64,000 nucleotides of DNA, from the NCBI RefSeq assembly GCF_001642475.1, contig NW_019174027.1, positions 1 to 64,000 on the forward strand, written 5' to 3'. The notes under the pieces are model-generated. The model saw only the letters and a list, made by a program, of their open reading frames with translations, ran no database searches and was not told the origin of the DNA. The translations under genes and the position numbers were made by a program. Position 1 is the first letter of the stretch, and each line of letters starts with the position of its first letter. Shown here piece by piece: positions 1 through 11,846 of the stretch. This DNA comes from Fonsecaea monophora (taxonomy: Eukaryota > Ascomycota > Eurotiomycetes > Chaetothyriales > Herpotrichiellaceae).

Positions 1-984
1 TAGCCGGGTGTCATTGAAAAAATCTCGCCGCCAATTCAAAATGGCTATTTCCATATCCTCGTGTTGCCCGAGAACCGTTCTGTCCTCGGCGTCTCAAAGC
101 TCCCTCGACACTCGTCAACCAGGGCCCAACTCGGGTTTGAGGTCAGCCCAGACTTTGGTTTTTGAACGGCGAGCCAGCCCTAACGTAACGTGCACAGGTT
201 CGGCCCTGTCGTTTGTCGTTTTGAGTCATTGGATAGGTTAGTTGACCTGGGGCAAGTGATACCCGGGAGGGCATGAACAAGGATGAGTAGATGGCGGGAC
301 GGGTTGCATCGAGAGAAAAAAGAAAGAGATCGATCGATCGATTGGATCATTGATGACGGTAGACCATCAAATTTAAGTACCGTACCGAGTCACCGTAGAT
401 GGCCACGATCAAGGTGTTTGAGCACACCGAGTACAGACAGGCGACTTCGGGGATCCAAGGGGATATCGAATCGGGTCCACTGTCTGTCGGTCTGTCTGCC
501 TGGTCCCATCTGCAGAATAGATAGGATAAGTCACCGATCTGATCCGACGTAGCGCTTGCGAAGGGGGTGATTCCCGCTCTCGGTGTCTGACCGAGGAGGC
601 TCTGCTGGGCTGGGGAGGGCTGGGATCCGAACGGTCGGGCGATCACACTCGGCCCGAGACTTACAAGGTCAACCACAAGTGTAAGGCTTAGCTCGACAGG
701 TCGAGAGATCCCAGATCGCTCGCTCGCTAAACGTGCAACTCTACCCTCGCGTAGGTAACCGATGCATGGGATAGCGTACGTAGTGTAATCGCACCAATCT
801 CGATGTCAATGTTATTCTGACCCAAGGGTTTCCCCCTCCCTTCGACACATCCCACACCCACCTCGGTCACCGAAACAACAATCATCCATACCGCCTGACC
901 TCATGGGAATCTGAGGTCCAGATTCACATGAACCGTGGTGTGGAAAATGCGACTCCGCGGAATGCCATTCCTGTCTCAGCCCAG

Positions 985-1012
985 TTCATTCATTCATTCA
1001 TCCATTCATTTT
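985..1012. repeat. (CATT)n microsatellite
   Basis: Imperfect tandem CATT/TTCA units, seen directly; one unit carries a substitution (tcca). It lies in noncoding sequence. Confidence 0.8.
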
Positions 1013-1403
1013 CGCATGTTTCTCTGCCTGGCTGGCACCCACTCGGGTCCGCATCATCCATCTTCTACTGTGTCTATCACTGTGGGAGGGGGGGAACAAA
1101 GAAGGAATACCTCGTATAGCATGCCGTACGACCTCGGTGGCAGGGCAGCTGCACATGAAGATCGTATACGATTTCGGGGAGGCCAAACGGTTGTGTAACA
1201 CTGCATTGAGGAGATGGCCAGGAAAAGCATTGGGTTGCAGCATGTGTAACAAACACCAGGGTTGATTGAATACGACGTTCAAATACGAGGGTTGTGGTCG
1301 GTGTCTACCGAGGAGTCAGGTCAAGTGGGTTTTATTGTTAGAGGACATGAGGCTTAGTAAGTAATCAGACCCCCCAGAAAATGTGAAAGAGGCGTAGACG
1401 GGG

Positions 1404-1429
1404 TTTTTTTTTTTTCTTTTTTTTTTTTT
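1404..1429. repeat. poly-T tract
   Basis: A 26-nt run of T interrupted by a single C. It is noncoding; it could be a degenerate poly-A tail of an old insertion read on the other strand, but no target duplication or element body is recognisable beside it. Confidence 0.8.
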
Positions 1430-2018
1430 CCAGAAGATCAAAAGGTTGGAAAGGACACTTTGACTCTGATGCCCAAGGTCAGATAGATGGTTCCAGCAGG
1501 GTTGGATACACTTTGGCCTCCCTAATGAGTCAATTGTATCCCACCGACTGATCTGGCATTGGAGGACGGCGCTGTTGCTTGAAGGACCGCCTCCCCGCTC
1601 CTAGTAGTCGGTGGTCGAGGACTAGATTGTCTTCGTGGAAGGGAGAGGAGAGGCTGAGGCTCCCAGGTAGTACTGACTTCTCTCTTCCCAAAGGCTGTCA
1701 ATTCTTCGTCACTCTCCGTCCACATCTGTTGGGAGAGGTTTCAATCTTTGGGGATTTCATGTCTCGTTACGCCTCACACATGACGCCGTTCACCTCGTCT
1801 CTTCCTGGTGGAAGGGCCTATTCTCCAGAGGTCGTGGATTTGGCTGGCCCTGGACCACCAAGATACTGGCCGAGTGTATCTGGCGGATCAAGCAACCTTC
1901 GAACGTGGGATCGTGAGTGTGGGCGATACAGTGTCCAACGATCACGACAGCGACAACAGTGACCTCCCATCTTGGTATATCTCACCAGGCAGATATTGTT
2001 TGTAAGACCGCCGACGCA

Positions 2019-3916
2019 TCAGTCGTCAAATGGCCACAGCTTCTCGAACTCTAAAATGTCGTTCTGTGATTTGGCAAATTCCTGAATCACTTCGTCTTTC
2101 ATTTCTCGAAGCGCTGTCTTCGCATCATGGTACATGTCGTGGCTGACTGCATCCTTGTCAGGCCACAACGGCCCCAAGCGAGCCTTGAAGTCGTTCATAA
2201 TCTCCATGCCATGGATGGCCTTTTTATAGTCATCCTCAATAATTGCCAAGGACTCATCATCAAGGGTAATTGGGGACTGTCTCGCCGTCGTAGAGTCTTT
2301 CATTGAGGTCAACTCTTGCCATGTCTCGCGTAATTCAACCGTCAGCGCCTGAAAATGTGCCTCACCAAACTCGAAGAGACGTCTCGCGATAGTGAGAAGG
2401 TCGAACGCCGCTGTTTGTTGATATTCCAGGGCGTGATAAGCAGCCGGTAGCTTTTTATTGGCAATTCTTCTGGAGGCCACATAGAGCGCCCTTTCGAAGT
2501 ACTCCTTGGTCGCCCTCGCCCGTTCTTCAGCCGACATCCCTGACGTGTCCTCGAGCTCTGGTAGTTCCAAAGTCTCTGGCTTCGGTCCGGAATATTGGAC
2601 AAATGCGGGTTCGAGATTGTGATCGAAGAGTGGGAGCAGGTCAACTAACTGCCAGTCTATTATGCCGAGGATCTTGGTCGGATTCTTGCCATCGACAAAT
2701 ATGTTTTCCTCATGCAGATCATGGTGCCAGAGCGTTGGAGCAGTTATCGTGGGATCATCAGGAAGGAGAACATCATAGATTTTGAGGTAAGATTCAATCG
2801 CAGCAGACTTCTTCGCAGCACTGGGCAGGTACAGTCCTGGACCACAAACCATGACTGTTTGTTTAGGAAGTGGTTTTATTGACAATGTTGCCGTCAATTC
2901 CCGGAGACCCACAGCTTTATGGTATTCACTCGAGGTAAGCCCTAAAAAAGGTTAAGAGAGCGCAAATAAAGTAAATTTGGTGGTTCTTCTTACAAGGCCC
3001 TCGATCACACTGCAGGGCTGCTCTCCCACAGTCAGACCAGTCGCGCCCAGTCATGGGTCCAATGGCGAAGCGAGAGTCTTGTACCTTTTCACCTTTCTGG
3101 TTGATATACAGATGACCCTCAGAGCGTACCTTGTCCAGGTCCTCGTTATAGTATAGCGCGCCGAACTGGCAAAATGAGATTGAGAGCCATTTTGCTTGGT
3201 ACAAGGCTAGGTTCAGTCGCAGTTGCATCTTGTCCCCAATCTTCATGTGGTTCCATACCTCACTGAGTTGAGCGCCGGGCATTTTCTCCATTATGATGTA
3301 CTCGGCTCCGATCGCGTTATCAGCTGTGGAACTCCACGCGTAGACTTTGGGCACAGGAGTCTGCAAAGTATTTCTGACCTGTTGGGTTCTCAGTCGACGG
3401 TCTGAAGAGGCAGTATTCACGACTCACAAAATCCATGGTGGCAACCTCACTTGCCGTGGTATAGTGGCGTACTCCAGCATTTGAATTGGGTACTTTGGCG
3501 ATGACTTCTTGCCCGTCATCCATGGTCAAGACAAAGCTTTTATTGTACATTCCATCCGGACATTTTTGTACAGAGGCGCAGTACCTTGCGCCAACAGACT
3601 GGGCTGCAATCTTGACGAGCTCATTCATGTCGAATTTGATGTAGCGACGCTTCATCTGGCTTGCCTCATCCACTACGAATCGACCACGCGTGAAGGAAAA
3701 GAACTCATCGAACTTGTTCCAATCTAGGGATCTCAGTCACAACAAGCATTGTGGGTGGAAAACGTTACCTGTGTTGCCAGCCTCTGTACCAGGCGGCTTA
3801 GCTGCAGAATGAAAGCAGGGGTTGATATTCGTTGCTCCAAGGTCGAAGAGAGCGTTCGGGCGCCTTAGCGAGTAAGATGCACGACGAAGGATTTGGCATT
3901 TGAGAAGCCACGACAT
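2019..3916 (-). CDS. Aim9-like mitochondrial phosphotransferase family protein
   Basis: Four exons on the minus strand: 3916-3769, 3723-3428, 3378-2994 and 2941-2019, with introns of 45, 49 and 52 nt; joined length 1752 nt, 583 aa. The splices restore the segments FTRGRFVVDEA, MDFVRNTLQ and RGPWLTSSEYHKAVG, which are typical of the fungal Aim9/APH-like family. The kinase-like catalytic loop HDLHEEN is near residue 350 and the metal-site motif GIIDWQ near 367. The N terminus is Arg/Leu/Ser-rich and nearly without acidic residues, as in a mitochondrial presequence. An in-frame GTG at 3931 was not used as start. The family resembles aminoglycoside phosphotransferases in fold, but the substrate is unknown; drug resistance should not be assumed. 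Confidence 0.88.
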
Positions 3917-4481
3917 ATTGTTGACAGACACTGCGAGACCCGGGCTAGGAGAGATGTTTGTAGATGTTGTTGAAAAGCAGTTGTCATGTACATGCCTTTT
4001 AGCAACTCAGGAAAATGCAATCCTTTGTTGGCGAAGTGGCAGAACAGTCATTTTTTATGGTCACCTGGTACACGTATTTCTAACTCCAGGTGTCTGAAGC
4101 CAACTGTGTTGTAACCGCACTCGACGTTTCCCAGGGACAGAATACCTCAGAGCATAAGGTTTGCGGTGCGAGACACGACAGGGACGTATTCTTTATTCAC
4201 GAGGCTGGGGCGGAGCCTCTCCCGCTAAGAGCCGCACCCCCTCTTTAGGCAGGACACATAACCCCTGGCATCCCCTAGCTCGCTCCATCACCATACATGT
4301 ATTCACCCTAGTGGGGACTGTTGATAGTGGCTATAATTAGCCCCCTACGAGTAATGCTACTGCTAGGCGCCCAAGGCGCTTTTCAAGGCACCGAGCATGT
4401 ATATATCTAAGAAGAATGTATGCTTGATCACTGGCATCCTGAAGAACTCCTCGTATATCTTCATCTGGTTTCCAACGTCTC
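3917..4481. other. spacer with possible decayed LTR-like segment
   Basis: There is no gene here. The stretch from about 4106 to 4400 begins with a TGTTGTAACC-like end, includes a tattctttattcacgag stretch and GC-rich palindromic pieces (ggcgcccaaggcgc near 4368), and looks unlike the flanking genes. This is reminiscent of a solo LTR or other transposon remnant, but I could not find matching target-site duplications or a second copy in the window. Confidence 0.25.
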
Positions 4482-5435
4482 ATGTCTTCTCCACAGCCCA
4501 CACCGACGGACAACTCTCAGACCGAAGGTCGTGCCACTCCACACGACTCGACTTCGCAAGAGACGCATACGCAAGCATCTGAGCCAATTCCCCAAGGCGA
4601 GCAAGATGGCGAAAGCGGGCCGGAATCCAGAGACCTGGTCAATGTCGCACTTCTGTGCCGTCTGACCCCGGGCGAGGTACAAGCCCTATACACAGCGTTG
4701 CTGAATGAAGCCGATCCTGAGGCCGCTGAGCTAGAAGGGGTCATACCGCATTTTATTTTCTGGACATCCGACCGCGACGGTGGTCCCGAGGCTCTATATC
4801 AACGCCGCCACGAGCCCGAGGAGCAGTTCTACGTCGACCGCGCCGGTGTGGCAGATTGCACCCTGATTATCACCGAGAACTATGAGGGTTCGTTGATTGG
4901 GGAAGCCTCTTTCCGCGACGAGCTCTGGCCACTGCTGAAAGACACGCGTAACGACTACGACGACTACGACGACGTGGATGATGGCCTCCTCGACGCCATC
5001 GCGCAAGAGGCGATGGAACACTGCGTCATCTACGGACGGATACCGTGCGGTGGGTTTCGCAGCGCATGGGCTAACCTGAGTATTAGCAACCAGTGGATGA
5101 GCGAGATAGTGGAGATGTACGGTGGCGAGGTTGAGGTGTGGCGGGCTGCGACTTGGAATATGGAGACGTTTTACAGAGAAGGCGAGAGGAAATTCAGGGA
5201 GGCTGGCGGGATCTTGTATCAAGAGATTATGGATTATATGGGGAGCGATGAGGAGGAGCAGGAGGGAGAGGAGGAGGATGAGGAGAAGGAGAAGGCGGAG
5301 GAGAGTGCCTTTACGACGCAAGACAACAAGGAAGGAGATAATGAGGGTGGAAACCAGCAGAAGGACCGGGAAACAGGCGAGGGATCTCAAGCACAGGGAA
5401 AAAAGCGAAAAGCCGATGAGATTGTCACTTCATAG
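4482..5435 (+). CDS. orphan acidic protein, globular core plus charged tail
   Basis: A single uninterrupted ATG frame of 317 aa. Residues 1-50 are Ser/Thr/Gln/Pro-rich and probably disordered. Residues about 55-245 look globular, with hydrophobic segments around CRLTPGEVQALYTAL, IPHFIFW and FRSAWANLSISNQW and a Tyr/Asp run (DYDDYDD). The remainder is Glu-rich coiled-coil-like sequence ending in a basic KKRK patch that could be a nuclear localisation signal. The core layout loosely resembles DUF6924-type domains (a VDR segment followed by a NLSI segment), but that is only an impression. The gene sits alone in a gene-poor stretch. No function can be assigned. Confidence 0.65.
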   Translation: MSSPQPTPTDNSQTEGRATPHDSTSQETHTQASEPIPQGEQDGESGPESRDLVNVALLCRLTPGEVQALYTALLNEADPEAAELEGVIPHFIFWTSDRDGGPEALYQRRHEPEEQFYVDRAGVADCTLIITENYEGSLIGEASFRDELWPLLKDTRNDYDDYDDVDDGLLDAIAQEAMEHCVIYGRIPCGGFRSAWANLSISNQWMSEIVEMYGGEVEVWRAATWNMETFYREGERKFREAGGILYQEIMDYMGSDEEEQEGEEEDEEKEKAEESAFTTQDNKEGDNEGGNQQKDRETGEGSQAQGKKRKADEIVTS

Positions 5436-6290
5436 CGTGTCCGTTCATCTCCCTGACGCTACCTTACCTATCATGATATATCTCCTTCCATAATCAATGG
5501 ACAGAAAGCCCAAGCAAATTCGGCATTCTTCGCACTGGTGAGGTCTAGGTATGTATCGCCAAGTCTGATGTGCGCAGTTATGTCAATCTCAAAGTGTCTG
5601 CCCTGCATCTTGCACTCGCCCAATACGATCTAGGTGACTAGCTGAAAGTTACGGTACGTCTCGCTGAACGACCTGATTTGCTCGAGCTGAAAGGCGATCT
5701 TCGTTCTATTGAGGATATGTGCTAGCAAGCGTCCCTAAGGCCGTCTCGTTGACTGACCCTCAATGGACATTGGCTTCTGAATCAATGGTGGTCCCGTTCA
5801 ATCGGTGTGCTAATGCATGATCGAATAGGGAAGTGGTAGGCCCGGGCCGAATTACGGGTACATAGGCGCTTAGGTAGGTTAAAGGTATATAAAGTTAAGT
5901 AAAAAGTAAGAAGGTGAAGAAGGGTGAGTAGAGGGATAGTGGCATTAAAAGCGGCGCATGCCGCCAAGCCATCCCCGCAGTGCCTTGGAATTTTTTCAAG
6001 GTGAAAATGTCATTTGGCTCTGCGAGTTCTTAGTACACTAGCGACTCACGCGCGGGCTGTATCTTGTCCTGAGGCCTGGTAACTTCTTGTATACTTTCCT
6101 TCTGACTACCTCTACTCCGTGCGACTCGCTACACAGCTCCTGACTCATCGACCACTCCCAGAGCCATTGAGTCACCTGCATCCTCTTATTTGCTACCGTC
6201 CCCGCACCATTGACCCATCTTCCACCTGCGTTACTACCCCGAACATCTATTTGAACCTGCTCCCAGTGTCTCTGCCGCGAGTGTGCGAAG
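5436..6290. other. intergenic spacer
   Basis: 3' flank of the orphan gene and 5' flank of LHP1. AT-rich patches such as taggtaggttaaaggtatat near 5870-5900 look like decayed noncoding sequence. A pyrimidine-rich leader runs from about 6100 to the LHP1 start. No gene is supported. Confidence 0.5.
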
Positions 6291-7890
6291 ATGTCTGTAG
6301 AAGAAGCAGTGACGGAAGCACTCCAGACGCCGATGGACCAGAATGCGCAAGCCGCTGAAGAGGCCAAGAAGATGCTAGCTGAGCTAGAAGGTGAAGCTGG
6401 TCCGAAAGACGAACCCGAGCAGACAAATGGCACTGCAGAGTCGAAACCATCAGAGGAAGAAGCCCCAAAAGAGACCGAGAATGCTTCTGCGAAAGAGACT
6501 GCGACCGAGGAGAAGGAAGGTACAGAGAACAAACGTGATCGTCGGGACCGGGGTCGATCAGACAACAATCATCGTGGTCGGGGTCGGAACCAAGGTCAAG
6601 GTCGTCACAACAACCACAACTCCCGGTCTTATCGTGACAATATCAAGTCCGATCTCACGACGCTAGAGGAGACTGATGACCCAGTCGCCATTCGAAAACA
6701 GGTATGTACGCTCTTGGAGCCCTGAACGCAGTGCAAGAGATTCATAAGTTGAGCAGGTAGAGTTTTACTTCTCGGACTCAAACCTCCCAAAAGACAAGTT
6801 CCTCTTCGCGCAGACTGGCGGTGTTGAGAACAAACCTGTCGACCTGCGAGAAATTCACAAGTTCAAGCGCATGCGCCGCTTTCAGCCTTTCGAGGCCATT
6901 GTCGAAGCGCTTCGGGAATCCAAGACACTCGAACTCACCAACGATGACACCCACGTGCGCCGGAAGGACCCGCTCCCCGAAAACTTTTTCGACGCTGTTG
7001 CGCAAGCTGCTGATCCCCGTACGGTGTATGTAAAGGGATTCGGCGAGGAGACTGCGAGCACTCAATTCGATATTGAGGCATTCTTTGATCCGTATGGCCC
7101 CACCCGGGCCGTCCGGCTCAGGCGAAACGACGAGAAGTTCTTCAAGGGCAGTGTCTTTGTGGAGTTCGAGACGGAAGAGTTGGCGCAATCGTTCCTGGCC
7201 CTGGATCCCAAACCGAAGTACCAGGGTAAAGATCTCCTCATCATGAGCAAGACAGAGTACACCAGCAAGAAGACCGCGGATCTCAATGCGGGCAGAATCA
7301 CATCAAACAACAAATATGACAAGGGCGGCAGACGAGATCGTAACAACCACCGCGGTGGGCGAGACGGCGGCAAGCGCAAGAGGGACGAAGATAATCGAGA
7401 TTGGAGAACGCGTCGGGACGAAGATCAGAAACGCGGTTTCAGGGATGACAAGCGGCGAGGTGACCGAGGTGGTCGCGAATCCCGAGGTGATAGAAACAAA
7501 GGGCCTGAAACAGACGAAAAGTATGTTGATCTCTGTTGTTGCTCTGGGAGATGGCTAACTTATTGATTTAGTGGCATTCCGACAATCAAGACAACTCCCT
7601 TGAAGAGCGATAGTGGTCGTGAAGAAGCCCTGGCCAAGGCGAAAGCGGCAGTTGAAGCCGAAATCAAGAAGGAACAGGCGGCTGTGGACGAAGTTGAGTC
7701 GACCGAGCAAAGTGGCCATGCTGATGCCGCTTCAAAGACCGCCAACACTGTCACAGAAAGCATCCAGGCTGATGCAGAAGCGACTGCTGGGAAGAAGCGA
7801 GCACGAGAAGAAGATGACGCGGAAGCCGAGCGAGAGGCTAAGAAAGTGGATATCAAATCCGAGGGCGTTGCGGCTGAGGGCGACTCATAG
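6291..7890 (+). CDS. LHP1: La RNA-binding protein (La motif + RRM)
   Basis: Three exons: 6291-6701, 6757-7520 and 7572-7890, with introns of 55 and 51 nt; 497 aa. The first splice rebuilds the La-motif hallmark VEFYFSDSNLPKDKF at residues 138-152, followed by an RRM from about 224 (RTVYVKGF) to 300 (FVEFETEE). The N-terminal 130 residues are acidic then Arg/Gly/Asn-rich; the C-terminal third is Lys/Arg/Asp-rich with Ala/Glu helices and basic patches likely to be nuclear signals. La proteins (yeast Lhp1, fission yeast Sla1) bind UUU-OH ends of new RNA polymerase III transcripts and chaperone pre-tRNA and snRNA maturation in the nucleus. Both domains are complete. Confidence 0.95.
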
Positions 7891-8367
7891 CCATGAACGA
7901 CCCAACCTCCTTTGTCCGCCCTGAAGGGGTATCTTTATGGTTTGGAGGAGGATTGCATGGCAGTAATGATCACTGCCCGAAATCCTCCTGGATATGTACG
8001 TCTGTGAACTACCATCGTGGTGTTGTGAGCGTTCGTGCGGAAGAATGGGGCTTGTCTACTGGCAGACGGCAGGGATCAAAACTAGGTGGTTTTCATGTGC
8101 TCAGTTATTATGAAATCTTGTTACCTTAGGACAGTAATGAATAGAAATTGGACGTCGAGTAACCAATATTTCATACACAGCCTTGTCTAGAATAGCGCGC
8201 GACAGTGAGGATTATAAGTGCCTGCGCATTTCAATTCTCCACCCTCTGCGCAGTGTCTTGACTTCTTTCTCACACGCAAATCCCGACTCTCAACTCAAAC
8301 ACACCTTTCTATCTTCCACTCCTTGTCCCAGATTGACCTTGTCCATTCCCAAGCCACGACCCCAGCC
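7891..8367. other. LHP1-CTK2 spacer
   Basis: 3' flank of LHP1 and the CTK2 leader. An in-frame open stretch runs back from the CTK2 ATG to 8218, but translation from there would need a non-consensus start. Nothing else is supported. Confidence 0.5.
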
Positions 8368-10365
8368 ATGGCATCACGTGCCTACGTGCCTCCGCACGTG
8401 ACTGACGAGGCTGACGAATCAACGGCCGCCACTCCCGAATCCCCACGAAGTTCCTGGTCGTCACTTTCGAGTCCCAAATCACCGCGTTCCAGCACAAGCC
8501 TGGCCAGTTCCAGTTCAGATGACGATGGTAATTACACTCTTGTCCAGATCCACATTCCATTGCCATCGAGACCAGAGGACTTTAATCCCGACGACGTTAC
8601 CGTCTCCGTTGTGCCGCCCAGGGGACATCGGCGCACAGTGTGCGAAGGTGGTCAAAGTTCTTCCCACTACCATAGCTATTCCAACCCAATGAATGGAGCT
8701 GCTGGTCCTCCTCCCCCTTCCAGTGGTGAGGGGGTCACATCGACAAATTCATCCAACATGCCTGCAGCCGGGGGAGGTCCGCCCAAGCGTACCGGTCCAT
8801 TGCCGAACCACGTCCAGGTCGCAAAATCATACGTCTTTGAACAGGAGATCCAAACGTGTCTTAAGGAGAACGGCGTCAGCCAGGCCAGAGAGGACAATCT
8901 AAGGCTGGCTGGAGTGCAGTGGATCGATAATGTGAGGCGGGCCTTGAAGTTGTGAGTTGTCCTTTAATCTTTGTCATTCTCACCTGACTTGTCCTCACAT
9001 TTTCCTTCTCGTAACGCACAAGTCACAATCGACTCTGTGAGGTGATACATGACTGACGTGATATATTTGTATATAGACCAGTCAGAACGTTCAACACAGC
9101 CGTTGTTTACTATCACAAGTTCCGACTACAGCATTCCGACGGAGAGTACAGTTTTGTGGTAATGCCTGCACCGATCTTGTGAAGCGTGGAATATTGCGCT
9201 CTCACTCAGTCCTTTGAGTTGCTGACATCGATGCCGTAATTAGGACGCATCAGCCGCGGCACTTTTCACCGCCTGCAAGATCGAGGACACACTCAAGAAA
9301 TCCCGAGATATTCTGTGCGCGGCGCATAACTTGAAGGTTCCTAGAACAGAGCAGTTGTCACCGGATGATCAGGTAAGAACCAATTTCTACGATCCACCGG
9401 TCAAAGCACCTTGTTGGATTTGCTGCTCACACAAGCGTCTGCCGCATTTAGGTCTTCGAGCACCATTCACGCACAATCATCGGCCTTGAACGACTCATGC
9501 TCGAAGCCTCGGGGTTCGACTTTCGCAATCGGCACCCACAGGAGCTCCTCATCAAGTTTGCGAAAAGCTACGACTTCACAAAAGGCTCACCCGTCGTCAA
9601 GACCGCGTATTCGATCTCGCTGGATCTCTACAGAACCTGGGCACCGCTCAAACAGACGACGGCAACAATGGCGTTCGCTTGTCTTGAGCTTGCGGGAAGG
9701 CTACTGGGCGAAGAAAACGACGCCATCTGGACGGGAAGGGACTACGATGAGTGGAAGATTGAGAGAGGGATGGTGATGGGTAAGTTTTCCTCGATACAGT
9801 TCTCACAAAGGCTTGCCCAAAACGAAGGCCTCTGGCGATTCCAGACTGACCGTGAGTCTTCTCCGTAGAAACGCTTCTGGACCTCCTCGAACTCTACACC
9901 CACCACCGTAACTCGACGGTCATTGGGCCGATGTTCCCTGTCGACACGTTCCTCGAAGTGCGCATCCCGCTGAACATGGAGTCCGAGGAGAAGGAGATCC
10001 CACGCTTCACGGCATGGGTGGGAGCCGACGATGGGTCGACCGCAGCTGAATACGCGAAAGGTGGTTACGGCCACCACAACGTGAACGGAACGGGGAATAT
10101 GAACGGCTCCAAGTCGGCCTCGTCGAGCAAGAACGTGAGTCCACGAGACGTGACGAGCCCGCGCCGAAGCAGTGCTGCGAGTTCTAACACCGCCCCTGGT
10201 GCCGCTGTCAATCCAGGCGCTGGGTCTGGTCCCGGCTCTGGAGTGGCTATGGGGATAAAGCAGCGTGTCGGCGAGAGAGGGCGTGAGGGCACTGTGCGCT
10301 TCATTCTCAACCCGGACAGGGAGAGGGAAGAAAAGGCGGTGATCGAGACGTTCCGCAATCCCTGA
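8368..10365 (+). CDS. CTK2: CTD kinase I beta (cyclin) subunit
   Basis: Five exons: 8368-8951, 9077-9158, 9244-9372, 9452-9779 and 9869-10365; 539 aa. After a Ser/Pro-rich disordered N terminus of about 150 residues, a cyclin box starts at AKSYVFEQEIQTCL and continues across the splices through RTFNTAVVYYHKF, AAALFTACKIEDT and HHSRTIIGLERLMLE. A second cyclin fold follows with TMAFACLELAGRLLG. The C-terminal 130 residues are Gly/Ser/Asn-rich. This is the layout of fungal Ctk2, the cyclin that with Ctk1 and Ctk3 phosphorylates Ser2 of the RNA polymerase II C-terminal domain. All four splices keep the frame. The ATG at 8368 was chosen because upstream in-frame codons include only GTG/TTG-type starts. 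Confidence 0.9.
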
Positions 10366-11846
10366 GGATCTCACCAAACGTCAGAACCGTCAAAAGAGCA
10401 AGTAAACGTGGAAAATGACGACCACGTCTCGACTCGGCTCGACACGATTGGATGTGACACGATACGACAGGGAGAAGATCAACAAGATGCCATGAAACAA
10501 CACAGAGAGAGACACGCACACAGAACAAGTCAGAAAAACACCACCAAAAAAGCAAAAGAAAAACACCGAGAGAGGGATCTCTCTAGCTCTCTGCACCAGA
10601 ACCATCCCTTGTGTTCTGCTTCTCCTCCCTCTTGTTTATCCGTCTACCAAAAAAAAAAATGACGGAGTATCTGAGCGCGCCCGGCGATGAGCGTGATTAA
10701 TACGAATATCATGCACGGAACCACACCAGCACAGGCGCAGAGGCTGGATTTGCTGTCTGGAGGACGGACTCGAACTCGTTACATCGAGGTCAGTGTCTGT
10801 GCTCCTGAAGGAAGGATGGGAATGGCTGGTTTGACATGGGCTGGACTGCATCGGAGTGCAACGGGCTGGATTGAATCAGATCCTATCGGACGGTGCTGGA
10901 CGGTGCTGGATATTCCTGGACATGGCTGAGCTGTGCTACTGTATGCTGTTCTGAGGGATGAACATTACGACATGCGTGCAAAATGGGGGCGTCATTGCAA
11001 TCGATGGGGAAAAACCACGGCGCATATGGTATGGACTCCCAGGTCTCTCTAGTCACAGGTCTTGCAAGCGATTTTTCTCAAACAGGCGGCGTTAGGCGAC
11101 TTGAGGGACCCCATCACTGAGGACCGAGCATATCTCGTCGACGGCGCAGGGGTACCCTGGGTATCTAAGGTACCTTTCTACCTGACTATCCACTACCCAT
11201 TAAGTAGCAGGTGACAGGTGATAGGTATCAATCAACGAATCACCAATCTTGTCCCTGTCCTTGTCCTTTCCAATTACACGATCGCTCGCTCGCTCACCTT
11301 ATGCATGCGTGTGTCCTTGTAAATAAAATAAATGTTCCACCCACCCATCCGCCGACCTACGGTGGGTATCTAGGTACCTAGGCACCTAACCTATTGCCCA
11401 TTTATACACGACCAAGTAACGATGACTCGACCCGCCTCGACCCTCTTCGCCGGCGACAAAACAAAGATGGCGACAGAGACGGAGACAGTGCTAAACAAGC
11501 AAAGCAAATAAAACCCCATCCGAGATATGCAGGTCGCTTGCCCACGATCTCTGGATGCCTCAGGACGAAAACGAATGGGATTCCCAGATACGTCGCCTGA
11601 GACGCGATTTCGCGCTTTGTAACTAAACGTCCACCCAGAAGAAGGCGCGGAGATTTTCAAGTCATCTAACGGCTCTTCTCAATCCAATAAATCGCATCCA
11701 TCAAGGCAGAGTCAAAATCCTGGTGTTTCCCTTGTGGTACCAAAGACAATCACAATCACAACCCCAACCACAGCCATAAACACAAAACCCATTAGTTGCT
11801 CTTGCGTGCTATTGTTATTGCCAACGCTCTTGCTCTTGCTGTCCAT
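10366..11846. other. convergent 3' spacer, CTK2 / EXO70
   Basis: About 1.5 kb between the 3' ends of CTK2 and EXO70. It contains an A-run near 10649-10658, a TCGCTCGCTCGC-type patch near 11283-11296 and several GGTACC-like patches near 11150-11390. The short open frames show no family motif. Confidence 0.5.

Larger units (their letters stand above)
1..2018. other. gene-free left flank
   Basis: I find no convincing gene here. The open frames are short, lack family motifs and overlap one another on both strands. The region contains simple-sequence tracts, a TCGA-repeat patch near 330-345, a CATT repeat near 985-1012 and a T-rich run near 1404-1429. The right end is the 3' flank of the phosphotransferase gene that ends at 2019 on the minus strand. 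Confidence 0.6.

Noticed and set aside
1579..1962. Plus-strand 127-codon frame in the left flank
   Set aside because: It starts at a non-ATG codon, has no motif and a random-looking composition.
10740..10790. Possible tRNA T-arm (ggactcgaactcg)
   Set aside because: No matching acceptor stem, anticodon arm or D-arm can be folded around it on either strand.
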